64,000 nt of DNA from Diaphorobacter sp. HDW4B (GCF_011305535.1 NZ_CP049905.1:2304001-2368000); one strand, 5' to 3'. Counted from the first letter of the stretch, positions 1 through 8,642 are shown. Notes: a model not told the origin generated them from the sequence alone. Translations and numbers: made by a program.

Positions 1-319
1 CCATGCCGATCGAGGTGATCATGATGGTGTAGCCGTCGGCTGGTTGCTTGGCCACGTAGTCCGCGCCGATGTTGCCGCCCGCGCCGGGACGGTTTTCCAC
101 CACCACGGCCTGACCGAGCACGCGCGCCGCCTTGTCGCCCAGCGTGCGGGCGATCACATCCATCGCACCGCCCGGCGGGAAGGGCACCACCCACTTGATG
201 GGCTTGGTAGGCCAGTTCGCTTCCGGCTGTGCCATGGCGGCAGCGGGAATCGTCAGTCCGGCGGACGCCACGGCGGCGGCAGCGGTCATCAGTGCGAGGG
301 AGCGGCGGGTGAAATTCAT
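1..319 (-). CDS. TTT (Bug) family substrate-binding protein, N-terminal part
   Basis: Reading the minus strand from an ATG at 319 gives a signal peptide (MNFTRRSLALMTAAAAVASA) followed by the Bug-family N-terminus: a WPTKPIKWVVPFPPGG stretch, then a VVVENRPGAGGNIG loop and an ADGYT motif, running off the left edge of the window. Bug proteins are periplasmic receptors that bind small carboxylates for tripartite tricarboxylate transporters. The gene lies 97 bases downstream of catC on the same strand, so it is probably the third gene of a catB-catC operon, perhaps capturing an aromatic acid or a muconate-type acid. The ligand is inferred from position only. About two thirds of the protein is outside the window. 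Confidence 0.9.
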   Translation of the reverse strand, partial: MNFTRRSLALMTAAAAVASAGLTIPAAAMAQPEANWPTKPIKWVVPFPPGGAMDVIARTLGDKAARVLGQAVVVENRPGAGGNIGADYVAKQPADGYTIMITSIGM

Positions 320-416
320 GATCGGTTGTCTCGGGGAAATCTGAGGAATTGCGTGCTTACGTGCGTACGCAAGACAGGAAAATGGCAACGGCAAGCGGCT
401 TGGTTTGCCGCCTGGC

Positions 417-707
417 TTATGCGCCTTCCTGCACGATGGCAGAAGGATGGTTGGCCAGCGGCGTGACATGGATGTCCATGTACGAAAACAGCGGCAGGCC
501 GGACAGCAACTGGTGCAGCTCGTCGTTGCTCTTCACATCGAAGACGCTGTAGTTGGCATATTCGCCGACCACGCGCCAGATGTGGCGCCAGCGGCCATCC
601 TTTTGCAGGTCTTGCGAGTAGGCCTTTTCGCGGGCCTTGATTTCATTGGCCTGCTCGGCGGGCAGGTCGTGCGGAATCTTCACATCCATGCGGACCAGAA
701 ACAGCAT
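417..707 (-). CDS. catC: Muconolactone delta-isomerase
   Basis: This 96-residue protein matches the usual length of CatC, which converts (+)-muconolactone to 3-oxoadipate enol-lactone in the catechol branch of the beta-ketoadipate pathway. The N-terminus MLFLVRMDVKIPHDLP and the stretch WRHIWRVVGEYANYSVFDV followed by LHQLLSGLPLF are characteristic of the family. The open frame extends upstream to 794, but that part would overlap the end of catB and is low-complexity. I chose the ATG at 707, which follows an AGGAGT-like ribosome binding site and restores the conserved start. It lies 58 bases downstream of catB, which supplies its substrate, and presumably in the same transcript. Confidence 0.93.
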   Translation of the reverse strand: MLFLVRMDVKIPHDLPAEQANEIKAREKAYSQDLQKDGRWRHIWRVVGEYANYSVFDVKSNDELHQLLSGLPLFSYMDIHVTPLANHPSAIVQEGA

Positions 708-765
708 TGTGGGTACTCCTGGAAAATTGTGTGTGTAGGGGTTGTTGTTCGTTTGGTTGTTCTGC

Positions 766-1971
766 TTACTTGGCAGCGCGACCCATGTCGACATGCACCG
801 CCGTCAGTCCTTCGCGTGCGCGGTCAAAGCGTTCCAGACGCTCGGGCACCACGTTCACGCCGAAGCCGGGGCCATCGGGCAGCACGAGTTCAAAGTCCTT
901 GAGTTCCATGCGCTGCTCAACGATGTCGTCCACCAGCAGTTGCGGGCCGAACAGCTCGCAGTTGTGATGTGCGCCCGGCAGCGTCGAAAACACCTGTGCG
1001 GAAGCAGCGCTGCCCACCGAGGTCTCCAGCATCGTGCCGCCATACCAGCCAATGTCGGCGGCATTGGCAATCGCGGCCACGGCACGCGTGCGGATCAGGC
1101 CGCCATGCTTGGCGATCTTCAGCGAGAACACATGGCAGGCCTTGTTGCGCGCCAGACGCATCGCGTCCTGCGGCGAGCACACGGTCTCGTCGGCCATCAC
1201 CAGCGCGGTGTGCGGCAGCGTGGCCGTCAGTTGCGCCAGCGCCTCTTCGTTCCATTGCGCGACGGGTTGTTCGAACAACGTCACGCCTGCGTCGATCAGC
1301 TCGGGCACATAGCGGCGCGCGGTGTTGCCATCCCACGCCTGATTGATGTCCACCGTCATGCTGGCACGGCCATTGAGCGCGCGGGCGATGCGCGAGACGT
1401 GCGCGACATCGCCTTCGGGAGCGCGCGCGCCGATCTTCAGCTTGAAGATGCGGTGACGGCGAATCTCCAGCATGCGCTCGGCCTCTTCGATGTCCTTGGC
1501 CGAATCGCCGCTCGCCAGCGTCCACGCCAGCGGCAGGCTCTCGTGCACCTTGCCGCCCAGCAGTTGATATGCGGGCACATTCAGCGAACGCGCCACCGCG
1601 TCGATCGCCGCCATTTCCACCGCGCTCTTGGCAAAGCGGTTGCCCTTGCAGGCCACATCCATGTGCTTGATGAGCTGCTCGAAGCGCCCCGCCTCCTTGC
1701 CCGTCACGGCTGGTGCGAGGTAGTTGTTGATCGCCAGAAGAATGCTCTCGGGCGATTCTTCATTCCACGACGGACCGCCAATCGTCGCCGCCTCGCCGAA
1801 GCCGCAGGCACCGTCGGACAGCCACAGCTTCACGATCACCGGGCTCTGGCGCGAGATCGAGCCGAACGAGAACTTGTGCGGACGGATCGTCGGGATGTCC
1901 AGAATGCGCGCCTCGATACGATCGATGCGCAGGTTCGAAGCGGGGGTCGGGGCAATGGCGGAGGTGGTCAT
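766..1971 (-). CDS. catB: Muconate cycloisomerase
   Basis: A 401-residue member of the enolase superfamily, muconate-lactonizing subgroup. It cycloisomerises cis,cis-muconate to muconolactone. Visible active-site features are K177-x-K179 (KLKIG), metal ligands D208, E234 (FEQP) and D261 (ADE), and the second-face lysine in LKIAKHGG (K285). The N-terminal capping domain occupies about residues 14-140. The length is slightly greater than the usual 370-385 because of an N-terminal tail of about 14 residues. The next gene on the strand is catC, the following pathway step, and a divergent LysR gene starts 171 bases upstream. catA and catD are not in the window. Confidence 0.93.
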   Translation of the reverse strand: MTTSAIAPTPASNLRIDRIEARILDIPTIRPHKFSFGSISRQSPVIVKLWLSDGACGFGEAATIGGPSWNEESPESILLAINNYLAPAVTGKEAGRFEQLIKHMDVACKGNRFAKSAVEMAAIDAVARSLNVPAYQLLGGKVHESLPLAWTLASGDSAKDIEEAERMLEIRRHRIFKLKIGARAPEGDVAHVSRIARALNGRASMTVDINQAWDGNTARRYVPELIDAGVTLFEQPVAQWNEEALAQLTATLPHTALVMADETVCSPQDAMRLARNKACHVFSLKIAKHGGLIRTRAVAAIANAADIGWYGGTMLETSVGSAASAQVFSTLPGAHHNCELFGPQLLVDDIVEQRMELKDFELVLPDGPGFGVNVVPERLERFDRAREGLTAVHVDMGRAAK

Positions 1972-2072
1972 GGTGTGGGCCGTAAAGCGGTGGACGAGCA
2001 GTATTTCCGTTGACTGGGGCCAACCTTATCGCGCCGCGAACCCTCAAATCCAATGGTATATATTGCACATTT

Positions 2073-2091
2073 CGTTCGTTAGAATCGAACG
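2073..2091. promoter_or_regulatory. Palindrome in the catB/LysR divergent promoter region
   Basis: A perfect inverted repeat, CGTTCG-TTAGAAT-CGAACG, sits 52 bases before the LysR start codon and about 100 bases before catB. Position and symmetry suit a LysR-type regulator binding site controlling both divergent promoters. It is not the ATAC-N7-GTAT motif usually given for CatR/CbnR, so the assignment is an inference. Confidence 0.5.
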
Positions 2092-2142
2092 GTTGGAAAA
2101 TTCAGGGTAAACCCCAAATTCAATTCAGGAGCACGAAAACCA

Positions 2143-3057
2143 ATGGAATTACGGCAAATCCGGTATTTCCTGAGCGTTGCCGAAACCGAGCACCTGACCC
2201 AATCGGCCGAAGCACTGTTCATCACACAATCCACGCTCTCGCACGGACTGCGGCAGCTGGAGGCCGAACTCGGCATGCCGCTGTTCGACCGCATCGGCCG
2301 CGGCCTGAAGCTCTCGCAGGCAGGCGTCGCCTTTCGCGGCTACGCCCTGCGCGCGCTACAGGAGCTCGAAGCCGGTCGCATGGCTCTCGCCGACATGGCG
2401 GGCCTGCAGGCGGGCACGCTGACCGTGGGCGTGATCCCCACCTTTCTCACCCTGTTCATCCCCGACGTGGTCGCCGCCTTCAGCGCCGCCTATCCAGGAG
2501 TGCGTGTGATGGTGCGCGACCTGCGCAGCGGCCAGATCGAGGAACAGCTCATCTCCGGCCAACTCGATCTGGGCATCGCCTTCCACCCCGCCACGCGCGA
2601 AGAAATCGAGGCCAAGCCGCTGTTCGACGAACGCATGCATCTGGTCGTCCACGAAAGCCACCCCTTGGCCAAACGCCGCACCATGCGCATGCGCGAACTG
2701 GTCGACGTGCCGCTCGCCCTGCTGCCTTCAAGTTTTGCCACCCGCAGATTGATCGACCACGCTTTTGCACAGGCACAAGTGAAGCCACTGGTACGCGTGG
2801 AAATGGAATCGGTGGACGCCCTGCTGCTCGCCTGCCGACAAGCCCCGCTCGCCACGATTGCCGCCGAGCACGCCGCGCTCAACGCCGGAGAAGACATGCG
2901 CGCCATCCTCCTGAACGACCCGCGCACCGTGCGCCGCGCAGGCGTACTGTGGCGGCATGGCGCTTCGCAAAGTGCGGCGGTAAGGGAGTTTGTGGCGTTG
3001 TTGAAACCGGCTGTGGAGCGGGCGCGGGTGAGGAATGCGGCGAAGACACAGCCTTGA
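2143..3057 (+). CDS. LysR-family transcriptional regulator (CatR-like by position)
   Basis: A 304-residue LysR-type regulator. The N-terminal winged helix (MELRQIRYFLSVAETEHLT, then TQSTLSHGLRQLEAELG) spans about residues 1-60. The effector domain begins near residue 90 (GTLTVGVIPTFL) with FDERMHLVVHESHPLA in the middle. It is divergent from catBC, the classical arrangement for a muconate-responsive activator (CatR, CatM or BenM). The effector domain resembles the CynR/generic group as much as CatR, so no gene symbol is given. The start ATG is preceded by AGGAG 10 bases upstream. Confidence 0.85.
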   Translation: MELRQIRYFLSVAETEHLTQSAEALFITQSTLSHGLRQLEAELGMPLFDRIGRGLKLSQAGVAFRGYALRALQELEAGRMALADMAGLQAGTLTVGVIPTFLTLFIPDVVAAFSAAYPGVRVMVRDLRSGQIEEQLISGQLDLGIAFHPATREEIEAKPLFDERMHLVVHESHPLAKRRTMRMRELVDVPLALLPSSFATRRLIDHAFAQAQVKPLVRVEMESVDALLLACRQAPLATIAAEHAALNAGEDMRAILLNDPRTVRRAGVLWRHGASQSAAVREFVALLKPAVERARVRNAAKTQP

Positions 3058-3192
3058 GGCAAGCAGACTCGTCAAAAGCAGCTTTGAATCCATGTCAATC
3101 ACTTTATCCCTTCGCATTGGCACGCCGTCTATTCACAAGACATCTCCAAATTCGTGCCGCCTGCATTTTCCAAATTGCCTTATCCTTTCCGC

Positions 3193-4332
3193 ATGGTCAC
3201 CAGAGCACTTATCAACCCTTCGCAGTTGCGCTGGGCTCGGGTGCGCCTGGGTGCGACAATTGACGAAGTAGCACATCGCGCTGGTGTCAAGCCAGAGCAG
3301 CTATCGTTGTGGGAACAGAATGAGGGACGCCCCACATTTCGACAGGCGCAAACCTTGGCGCAGTCTCTGCATACGCCGTTTGGATACCTCTTTCTAGCAA
3401 CGCCCCCAGCAGAAATACTGCCGCTTCCTGATTTGAGAACAGTTGCCGGAGCATCGGCTCCTCAACCCAGCGTCAACCTATTGGAAACAATTCGCATAGC
3501 GTTGCAGCGTCAAGAGTGGTTTCTTGAATATCTCAAGGACTATGAGCATGAAGCGCTCCCCTTTGTCGGGCGTTTCTCCATTGAAGCCGATCCTCGTGTG
3601 GTTGCTGCAGATATTCGTTCGACCCTCGACATTGACTTGGAACATGGACAACGGACTTGGGAAGTCTATGCCCGTGAGCTAATCGATGCGGCCGAGCGAG
3701 TCGGCATCTTGGTGATGAGAAGCGGGATCGTAGGCAACAACACCCATCGCAAGTTGGACGTTGGTGAATTCCGGGGGTTTGCAATCTCCGACCCACTGGC
3801 CCCTGTCATATTCATCAACTCGGCAGATGCACCTGCCGCAAGGCTGTTCACGTTTGTTCATGAGCTAGCGCATATTTGGGTTGGAACGAGCGGTATATCC
3901 AATTCCACTCCGGGAAACGGCAAACACGCAGAAGTATTCTGCAATGCAGTTGCAGGAGAGTTCCTCGTGCCTCGTGATATGTTTCTCAAACTTTGGAAGG
4001 CGCATACCGGTGAGATACCGGTACTGGTAGCAAATCTATCTCGACAATTTCATGTGAGCGGTTTGGTCATCATGCGTCGCGCGCTCGACTTGGGACTTAT
4101 AAATAGAGACACATATTCGGACTATTACCTCACAACGCTCGCAAACTTCCGGCAGAAGGAAAGCAACGGAGGCAACTTCTATCGCACAGCGGGAGCAAAG
4201 AACAGCTTGCGCTTTGCTCAGGCAGTTGTTACAGAAGCGCTCAGCGGCAGACTCCTTCTCAGAGACGCTGGTCGATTGCTAGGCGTTCAGCCCGACAAAA
4301 TTCGTGAATTCGCGGGGCAACTCGACATATGA
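3193..4332 (+). CDS. XRE-family regulator fused to ImmA/IrrE metallopeptidase domain (antitoxin-like)
   Basis: A 379-residue protein with an N-terminal XRE helix-turn-helix (about residues 5-60: LRWARVRLGATIDEVAHRAG, then LSLWEQNEGRPTFRQAQ) and a C-terminal ImmA/IrrE zinc peptidase domain carrying H223-E-L-A-H227. ImmA-type proteins cleave or antagonise repressors. XRE-ImmA (COG2856) fusions are typical antitoxin/regulator partners of small toxins. The ATG at 3193 was preferred over 3154 because the helix-turn-helix begins directly after it. Its stop overlaps the next gene's ATG by four bases, showing translational coupling. Both genes are visibly AT-richer than the flanks, consistent with horizontal transfer. 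Confidence 0.85.
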   Translation: MVTRALINPSQLRWARVRLGATIDEVAHRAGVKPEQLSLWEQNEGRPTFRQAQTLAQSLHTPFGYLFLATPPAEILPLPDLRTVAGASAPQPSVNLLETIRIALQRQEWFLEYLKDYEHEALPFVGRFSIEADPRVVAADIRSTLDIDLEHGQRTWEVYARELIDAAERVGILVMRSGIVGNNTHRKLDVGEFRGFAISDPLAPVIFINSADAPAARLFTFVHELAHIWVGTSGISNSTPGNGKHAEVFCNAVAGEFLVPRDMFLKLWKAHTGEIPVLVANLSRQFHVSGLVIMRRALDLGLINRDTYSDYYLTTLANFRQKESNGGNFYRTAGAKNSLRFAQAVVTEALSGRLLLRDAGRLLGVQPDKIREFAGQLDI

Positions 4333-4823
4333 CCTATCTGCTGGATGCCAACACACTGATTGAAGCCAAGAATCGCTACTACCAAATGAACTTCTGCCCC
4401 GGATTCTGGGCATGGCTCGCACGTAGCAAGATGTCGGGTCACATTGGAAGTGTTGAAAGCATTGGGGCAGAGCTTCGCAGAGGCTCTGACGAACTAGCCA
4501 TCTGGGCCAAGCAAGAATCTGATTTCTTTCTTCCTGAATCAGACGAAGATACACAGACATCTTTCGCAGAAATTGCCGGACATGTGGCCACGAAGGCAGG
4601 CCACATGAAAGCTGGAGCACTCGACGAATTTTTAAGCTGCGCAGATCCTTGGTTGATCGCAAAAGCAAGAGTGTTGAGATTCGCTGTCGTCACACACGAA
4701 CGACTCAACACCGAAAGTCGGCGGAAATTCTTGATTCCCAATATCTGCCAACACTACGGCGTTGAATGCATCAATACTTTTGATTTGCTCAATCGGCTGA
4801 ATGCTCGCTTCATCTTGCAATAG
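4329..4823 (+). CDS. DUF4411 (PIN-like) protein, probable toxin
   Basis: A 164-residue protein beginning MTYLLDANTLIEAKNRYY, the first PIN-domain strand with its metal-binding aspartate (D6). It continues with GSVESIGAELRRGSDELAIW, then ADPWLIAKARVLRFAVVTHE, which supplies the later acidic and TH residues of the PIN fold. This pattern is DUF4411, a family found next to XRE-ImmA proteins and predicted to be a ribonuclease toxin. The start overlaps the upstream XRE-ImmA stop (ATGA). Target and toxicity are inferences. The downstream gap to 4874 holds two small hairpins (4837-4850 and 4851-4867) but no convincing terminator. Confidence 0.82.
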   Translation: MTYLLDANTLIEAKNRYYQMNFCPGFWAWLARSKMSGHIGSVESIGAELRRGSDELAIWAKQESDFFLPESDEDTQTSFAEIAGHVATKAGHMKAGALDEFLSCADPWLIAKARVLRFAVVTHERLNTESRRKFLIPNICQHYGVECINTFDLLNRLNARFILQ

Positions 4824-4874
4824 TGAACAAGCAACCTTGGCTCGTGCCAACACGCAAAAGATGCGTGCGCAAAA

Positions 4875-5351
4875 TCACCCCTGCGCCGAAGCCGGCAATC
4901 CGAACGCACGGTCAAAGCACCAGTTGAACACGTAGGTGTAGCAGAGGAAGAACACCAGCAGCCCCGCTTCCATCACGGCGGCTTCCCAGAGGCCGACGTT
5001 GAACCACCAGGCCATGAGCGGGATGAGCACCAGCGCCAAACCGCCTTCAAAACCGATGGCGTGCGCGATGCGGCGGGCGATGGAGCGGCCGCGTACGGTC
5101 TGGCGGGCTTCCCATTTTTCGAACAGGGTGTTGAAGGTCACGTTCCAGAGAATGGCGATGGCGGACGCGGCCACGGCCATGCCGCCGGAATGGCCGGCGC
5201 TTTGGCCGATGGCCATGAACATCAGGCTGGCGGCGAGGATGGCGATGGTTTCGTACAGCGCGACGTAGATCACGCGGCGCTTGGGGCCTTGCAGACCGAC
5301 GGGCGTCTTCTTGGTGGCTGCGCCCGGTTGCATTGTTGTTGTTTGACTCAT
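4875..5351 (-). CDS. PACE-family multidrug (chlorhexidine-type) efflux transporter
   Basis: A 158-residue inner-membrane protein with four predicted transmembrane helices in two tandem bacterial transmembrane-pair units. Recognisable stretches are RRVIYVALYETIAILAASL, NVTFNTLFEKWEARQ and RIAHAIGFEGGLALVLIPL with YTYVFNWCFDRAFG at the end, as in AceI and relatives. These proteins use the proton gradient to export biocides such as chlorhexidine or short diamines. The positively charged tail before the first helix is somewhat long. A LysR regulator is divergently transcribed 101 bases upstream, as is common for PACE genes. The substrate is not deducible. Confidence 0.88.
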   Translation of the reverse strand: MSQTTTMQPGAATKKTPVGLQGPKRRVIYVALYETIAILAASLMFMAIGQSAGHSGGMAVAASAIAILWNVTFNTLFEKWEARQTVRGRSIARRIAHAIGFEGGLALVLIPLMAWWFNVGLWEAAVMEAGLLVFFLCYTYVFNWCFDRAFGLPASAQG

Positions 5352-5389
5352 GTCAGGTAGTATATGAGACCAAAATTGAATAAAAATGT

Positions 5390-5410
5390 CAGAACATTTC
5401 AGTTATTCTG
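5390..5410. promoter_or_regulatory. Possible LysR box between PACE gene and LysR gene
   Basis: CAGAA-N11-TTCTG forms an interrupted palindrome of the size expected for a LysR recognition site, roughly midway in the 101-base divergent region. The arms are only 5 bases, so chance occurrence is possible. Confidence 0.35.
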
Positions 5411-5452
5411 ATAAGTCCATTTCTGCCTGATTTCAGACTCCAAGGCACGCCC

Positions 5453-6376
5453 ATGGCATTCACTTCCGACAATGTGCTGGTCTTTCTCGCCGTGCTCGAC
5501 AACGGCTCGTTCTCGGCGGCGGCGCGCAAGCTGGAGCGCGTGCCGTCGGCGGTGAGCATGGCGATTGCGCAACTGGAGAGCGATCTGGATGTGCAGCTCT
5601 TCGACCGCAGCGGCAGCCGCGAGCCGCGCCCTACCGCTGCGGCGCGGGCGCTGGAGGCGCAGGCACGGCTGCTGGCGCAGCAGCTCGCGCAGCTCAACCG
5701 ACAGGCCGAAGCGCTGCAGATGGGCCTCGAAGAACGGCTGACCTTCGCGATTGCGCCGGAGCTGCTGTCCACCAACTGGGCCGATGCGCTGACGCCGCTG
5801 ATTGCGGAGTTTCCGGCGCTGGCCGTCGAAGTGCTGGCTGCGCCGCAAACCGATGCGCTGGAGCTGGTGCACAGCGGGCGCGCGCATCTGGCACTGGTGT
5901 TCGAGCGGCCTGCCATCGATGGGCGCGAGGAGTTTCAGGAGATGGGCCAGGAAACGCTGGTGGCGGTGATGTCGCCGCAGTACCGGCCATGGAAGCAGGC
6001 CGTCGAGGCGCAGGGTGCGGACAACGCCAGCCTGAGCGTGGAGCAGCTCGCACACACGCGGCAGATTCTGGTGGCCAGCCGCGATCCGCAGCAGACCGAT
6101 CTGCGCTTTGTGTTCTCGCGCCAGCTGTGGCGCACCGACAGTCATCTGGCCGCGCTTTCGCTGATCAGCGCGGGGCTCGGCTGGGGGTGGCTGCCGCGCA
6201 GTCTGGTGGACTCGCACATTCACGCAGGTCTGCTGATGGAAATCCCGGTGGAAAACATCAGCAATGGCACTAACCTGTTCGTGGACTGGGTCTGGTCGCG
6301 CGAACGGGCGCTGGGCCTGGGTGCGCAGCGCTTCATCGCGCTGATGCAGGCGCGGCGCAAACAGCGCGTCGGATGA
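5453..6376 (+). CDS. LysR-family transcriptional regulator
   Basis: A 307-residue LysR regulator. The helix-turn-helix is at about residues 1-60 (VLVFLAVLDNGSFSAAARKL, then VPSAVSMAIAQLESDLDVQL) and the periplasmic-binding-like effector domain follows from about residue 90. It is divergent from the PACE efflux gene, the usual layout for local control of such exporters. It is also only 50 bases upstream of a codirectional amidohydrolase gene, so it could control either or both. An AAGG ribosome binding site precedes the ATG. Confidence 0.88.
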   Translation: MAFTSDNVLVFLAVLDNGSFSAAARKLERVPSAVSMAIAQLESDLDVQLFDRSGSREPRPTAAARALEAQARLLAQQLAQLNRQAEALQMGLEERLTFAIAPELLSTNWADALTPLIAEFPALAVEVLAAPQTDALELVHSGRAHLALVFERPAIDGREEFQEMGQETLVAVMSPQYRPWKQAVEAQGADNASLSVEQLAHTRQILVASRDPQQTDLRFVFSRQLWRTDSHLAALSLISAGLGWGWLPRSLVDSHIHAGLLMEIPVENISNGTNLFVDWVWSRERALGLGAQRFIALMQARRKQRVG

Positions 6377-6426
6377 TTTTGAAGACCGCCCTCAGAAGAA
6401 ACAGATAGAAGGAAGACAACGAGCAC

Positions 6427-7686
6427 ATGAGCCCCACGAACCCATCGAAAAAAGCATCCGCCAAACCGACCGTCAAACCGCTTGCACAGCCCCGCCACAT
6501 CGACAACGCGCTGCTCGCGGATGGTCGGTTGGTGCGGCTCACGGTGCACGAAGAGCGCATCACCCACATCGTGCCGATGAGCGATGCGCCCGCTGCCGAT
6601 GGAGCGCTCGATCTGGCGGGCTTGCTGGTGCTGCCCGCGCTGTTCGACGGACATGTGCATCTCGACAAGACGCTGCACGGCCTGCCGTGGATGCCGCATG
6701 CAGCGGGGCCCACGCGCGCAAGCCGCATCGAGACCGAGTTGCGACTGATGCCATCGCTCACGCTGCCCACGGCGGAGCGCGCGGGGCACCTGATCCGCGC
6801 CTGCGCGGCGCATGGCACGGGCACGCTGCGCACGCATGTGGATGTGGAGCCGCACAACGGCCTCGCCGCCATGGAAGGCGTGCTGCAGGCGCGGCAGGAT
6901 CACCGCGATTGGATGAACGTGCAGATCGTCGCGTTTCCGCAGGTGGGCGTGATGCGCTGCCCCGGCACGCTCGATCTGCTGGACACCGCGATGGCGCTTG
7001 GTGCCGATCTGGTCGGCGGCATGGACCCGTGCGAGGTCGATTGCGATCCGGCGGGGCAGCTCAACGGCATCTTCTCCATCGCTCACAAGCATGGCGTGGG
7101 CGTCGATGTGCATCTGCACGAGGCCAATGATCTCGGACTGTTCTCGATCCGCGAAATCTGCAAACGCGCCAAGGCACTCGGCATGCAGGGCCGCGTGACG
7201 GTGAGCCACGGTTTCTGTCTGGGGCAGGTGTCCGAATCGAAGGCGCGCGCGACGGCCGATCTGATGGCGGCTGCGGGCGTGCATCTGCTCACGCATGGCG
7301 CAGCGGCCGCGCCGCTTCCGCCGATTGCACTGCTGCGCGAGCATGGCGTGACGGTGTTTGCGGGCAACGACAACGTGCGCGACACCTGGTCGCCCTATGG
7401 CACGGGCGATGCGCTGGAGCGCGCCGCGCTCATCGGCTGGCGCGCGGACTGGCGCACCGATGCGCAGATGCACGAAGCCTTCGAGCTGATCACCACGGCA
7501 GCGGCGCGAGCGATGAATCTGCCGTTCACGGGCATTGACGAAGGCGCACCCGCAAGCTTCTTCGCCATCGCCGCGCAAAGCCTGCCGGAAGCGCTCGCCA
7601 CTCATGCGCCGCGCGCGCTTGTCGTGCACAACGGCAAAGTCGTGGCGCGCAATGGCAAGGCTTGCGACAAGCCCCAGCCGCTCTGA
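6427..7686 (+). CDS. Amidohydrolase, cytosine-deaminase-like
   Basis: A 419-residue metal-dependent hydrolase of the cytosine deaminase group. Visible metal and active-site motifs are FDGHVHLDK (H76, H78), a later HLHE, VTVSHGFCLG and the signature GNDNVRDTWSPYG, where CodA proteins have an SDNVRDPFYPYG-like motif. These enzymes deaminate or hydrolyse cyclic amides or ring amines in the cytoplasm. The first 20 residues are a lysine- and proline-rich tail, and a later start is possible. It converges on a keto-pentenoate-hydratase-like gene five bases away. The substrate is unknown, but the neighbourhood of hydrolases and TTT receptors suggests scavenging of a heterocyclic compound. Confidence 0.85.
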   Translation: MSPTNPSKKASAKPTVKPLAQPRHIDNALLADGRLVRLTVHEERITHIVPMSDAPAADGALDLAGLLVLPALFDGHVHLDKTLHGLPWMPHAAGPTRASRIETELRLMPSLTLPTAERAGHLIRACAAHGTGTLRTHVDVEPHNGLAAMEGVLQARQDHRDWMNVQIVAFPQVGVMRCPGTLDLLDTAMALGADLVGGMDPCEVDCDPAGQLNGIFSIAHKHGVGVDVHLHEANDLGLFSIREICKRAKALGMQGRVTVSHGFCLGQVSESKARATADLMAAAGVHLLTHGAAAAPLPPIALLREHGVTVFAGNDNVRDTWSPYGTGDALERAALIGWRADWRTDAQMHEAFELITTAAARAMNLPFTGIDEGAPASFFAIAAQSLPEALATHAPRALVVHNGKVVARNGKACDKPQPL

Positions 7687-7691
7687 GTTTT

Positions 7692-8468
7692 TTACAGCTG
7701 CAGGCTGATGCGGCCCACGCCGTCGAACTCCACTTCGATCAGATCGCCCGCACTCGCCTCCTGCAGCCCCACCCAACTGCCCGTCGTCACCACCGTGCCT
7801 GCGGGCACCGTGCCGTACTGCTGCGTGGCATGCGCGAGCCACTGCGGCAGCAGCCATGCGGGATCGGCCAGCGGATGCGTGCCGGTGCGCTCGATGTGTC
7901 GATCTCCGATGCGCGTGATGCAGCGCTGCTGCGTCCAATCGCGGCGCTCGTAAGCCACCCATTCGCCCAGCACCAGCGCGCCATGCACGCCCATGTCGGC
8001 CAGCTTGTGCAGCCCGCTCAAGGCTTCGAGCGGCTGTTGCCAGCGCGAATCCACCATTTCGATGGAGACCGTCATCGCGTCGATCAGCGCATGCGCCGAT
8101 TCGTGCGTGAGCGCCGCAGCCATCTGCGCGGTCACGTCTTGCGAGAGACGCAGCGCGATTTCGGACTCCATCGCGCGGTGCTGAAAATGCCAGCCCCCGG
8201 CCTGCGCGGGTGACGACCACACGCCCGCATCGGCGAGCGGCGCGTGCATCAAAACGGCTTCACGGTTCGCGCCGCCGGACTTCCAGTGGCGCGGCACGGG
8301 CGTGGCAAACAGCGCAAGCGCATCGGCCACGCCGCGCTGCACGGCGTAGGCATCGGCCTCGGTTTGCAGCGCTTGGGGAAACAGGCTGGCATCTGCCAAC
8401 GAGGCGCTGCGGCGCGCCTCGCACAGCGTGTCGATCATCGAAGAAAGGGTGTCGGTCATGCAGCGCAT
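7692..8468 (-). CDS. 2-keto-4-pentenoate hydratase/FAA-hydrolase-family protein
   Basis: A 258-residue protein of the fumarylacetoacetate hydrolase superfamily, hydratase subgroup (MhpD/DmpE/HpaH-like). Supporting stretches are the ESEIALRL metal-binding region, VSIEMVDSRW and the C-terminal TVVTTGSWVGLQEASAGD. Family members hydrate or decarboxylate 2-oxo-pent-4-enoates formed by meta-cleavage of aromatics. The ATG at 8468 has an AGAGG ribosome binding site. A second ATG at 8459 would remove three residues. No extradiol dioxygenase or aldolase is adjacent, so the pathway is not determined. It ends five bases from the stop of the convergent amidohydrolase gene. Confidence 0.82.
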   Translation of the reverse strand: MRCMTDTLSSMIDTLCEARRSASLADASLFPQALQTEADAYAVQRGVADALALFATPVPRHWKSGGANREAVLMHAPLADAGVWSSPAQAGGWHFQHRAMESEIALRLSQDVTAQMAAALTHESAHALIDAMTVSIEMVDSRWQQPLEALSGLHKLADMGVHGALVLGEWVAYERRDWTQQRCITRIGDRHIERTGTHPLADPAWLLPQWLAHATQQYGTVPAGTVVTTGSWVGLQEASAGDLIEVEFDGVGRISLQL

Positions 8469-8642
8469 TGTGCCTCTGCGCGGGCGGCGAATACTTGCCT
8501 GCGCTCATCTGACAAATTGAGCATCCCCTGCACGCTGCAGACGAGAGGCAGACAATTCTCCTCTCGCAACCGCCCGCGCGCCGGGCCCGTTTGCACCCCA
8601 TTCGCTTTTCGATCTCCCTGTTTTCCGAAGGAAAGACCCCTC

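Noticed and set aside
742-2013. Long plus-strand open frame opposite catB
   Set aside because: It mirrors the catB codons, has His/Arg/Gly-rich composition typical of high-GC antisense frames, and has no recognisable domain.
6220-8220. 666-codon minus-strand frame opposite LysR, amidohydrolase and hydratase genes
   Set aside because: It is a shadow frame of three well-supported genes and contains no family motifs.
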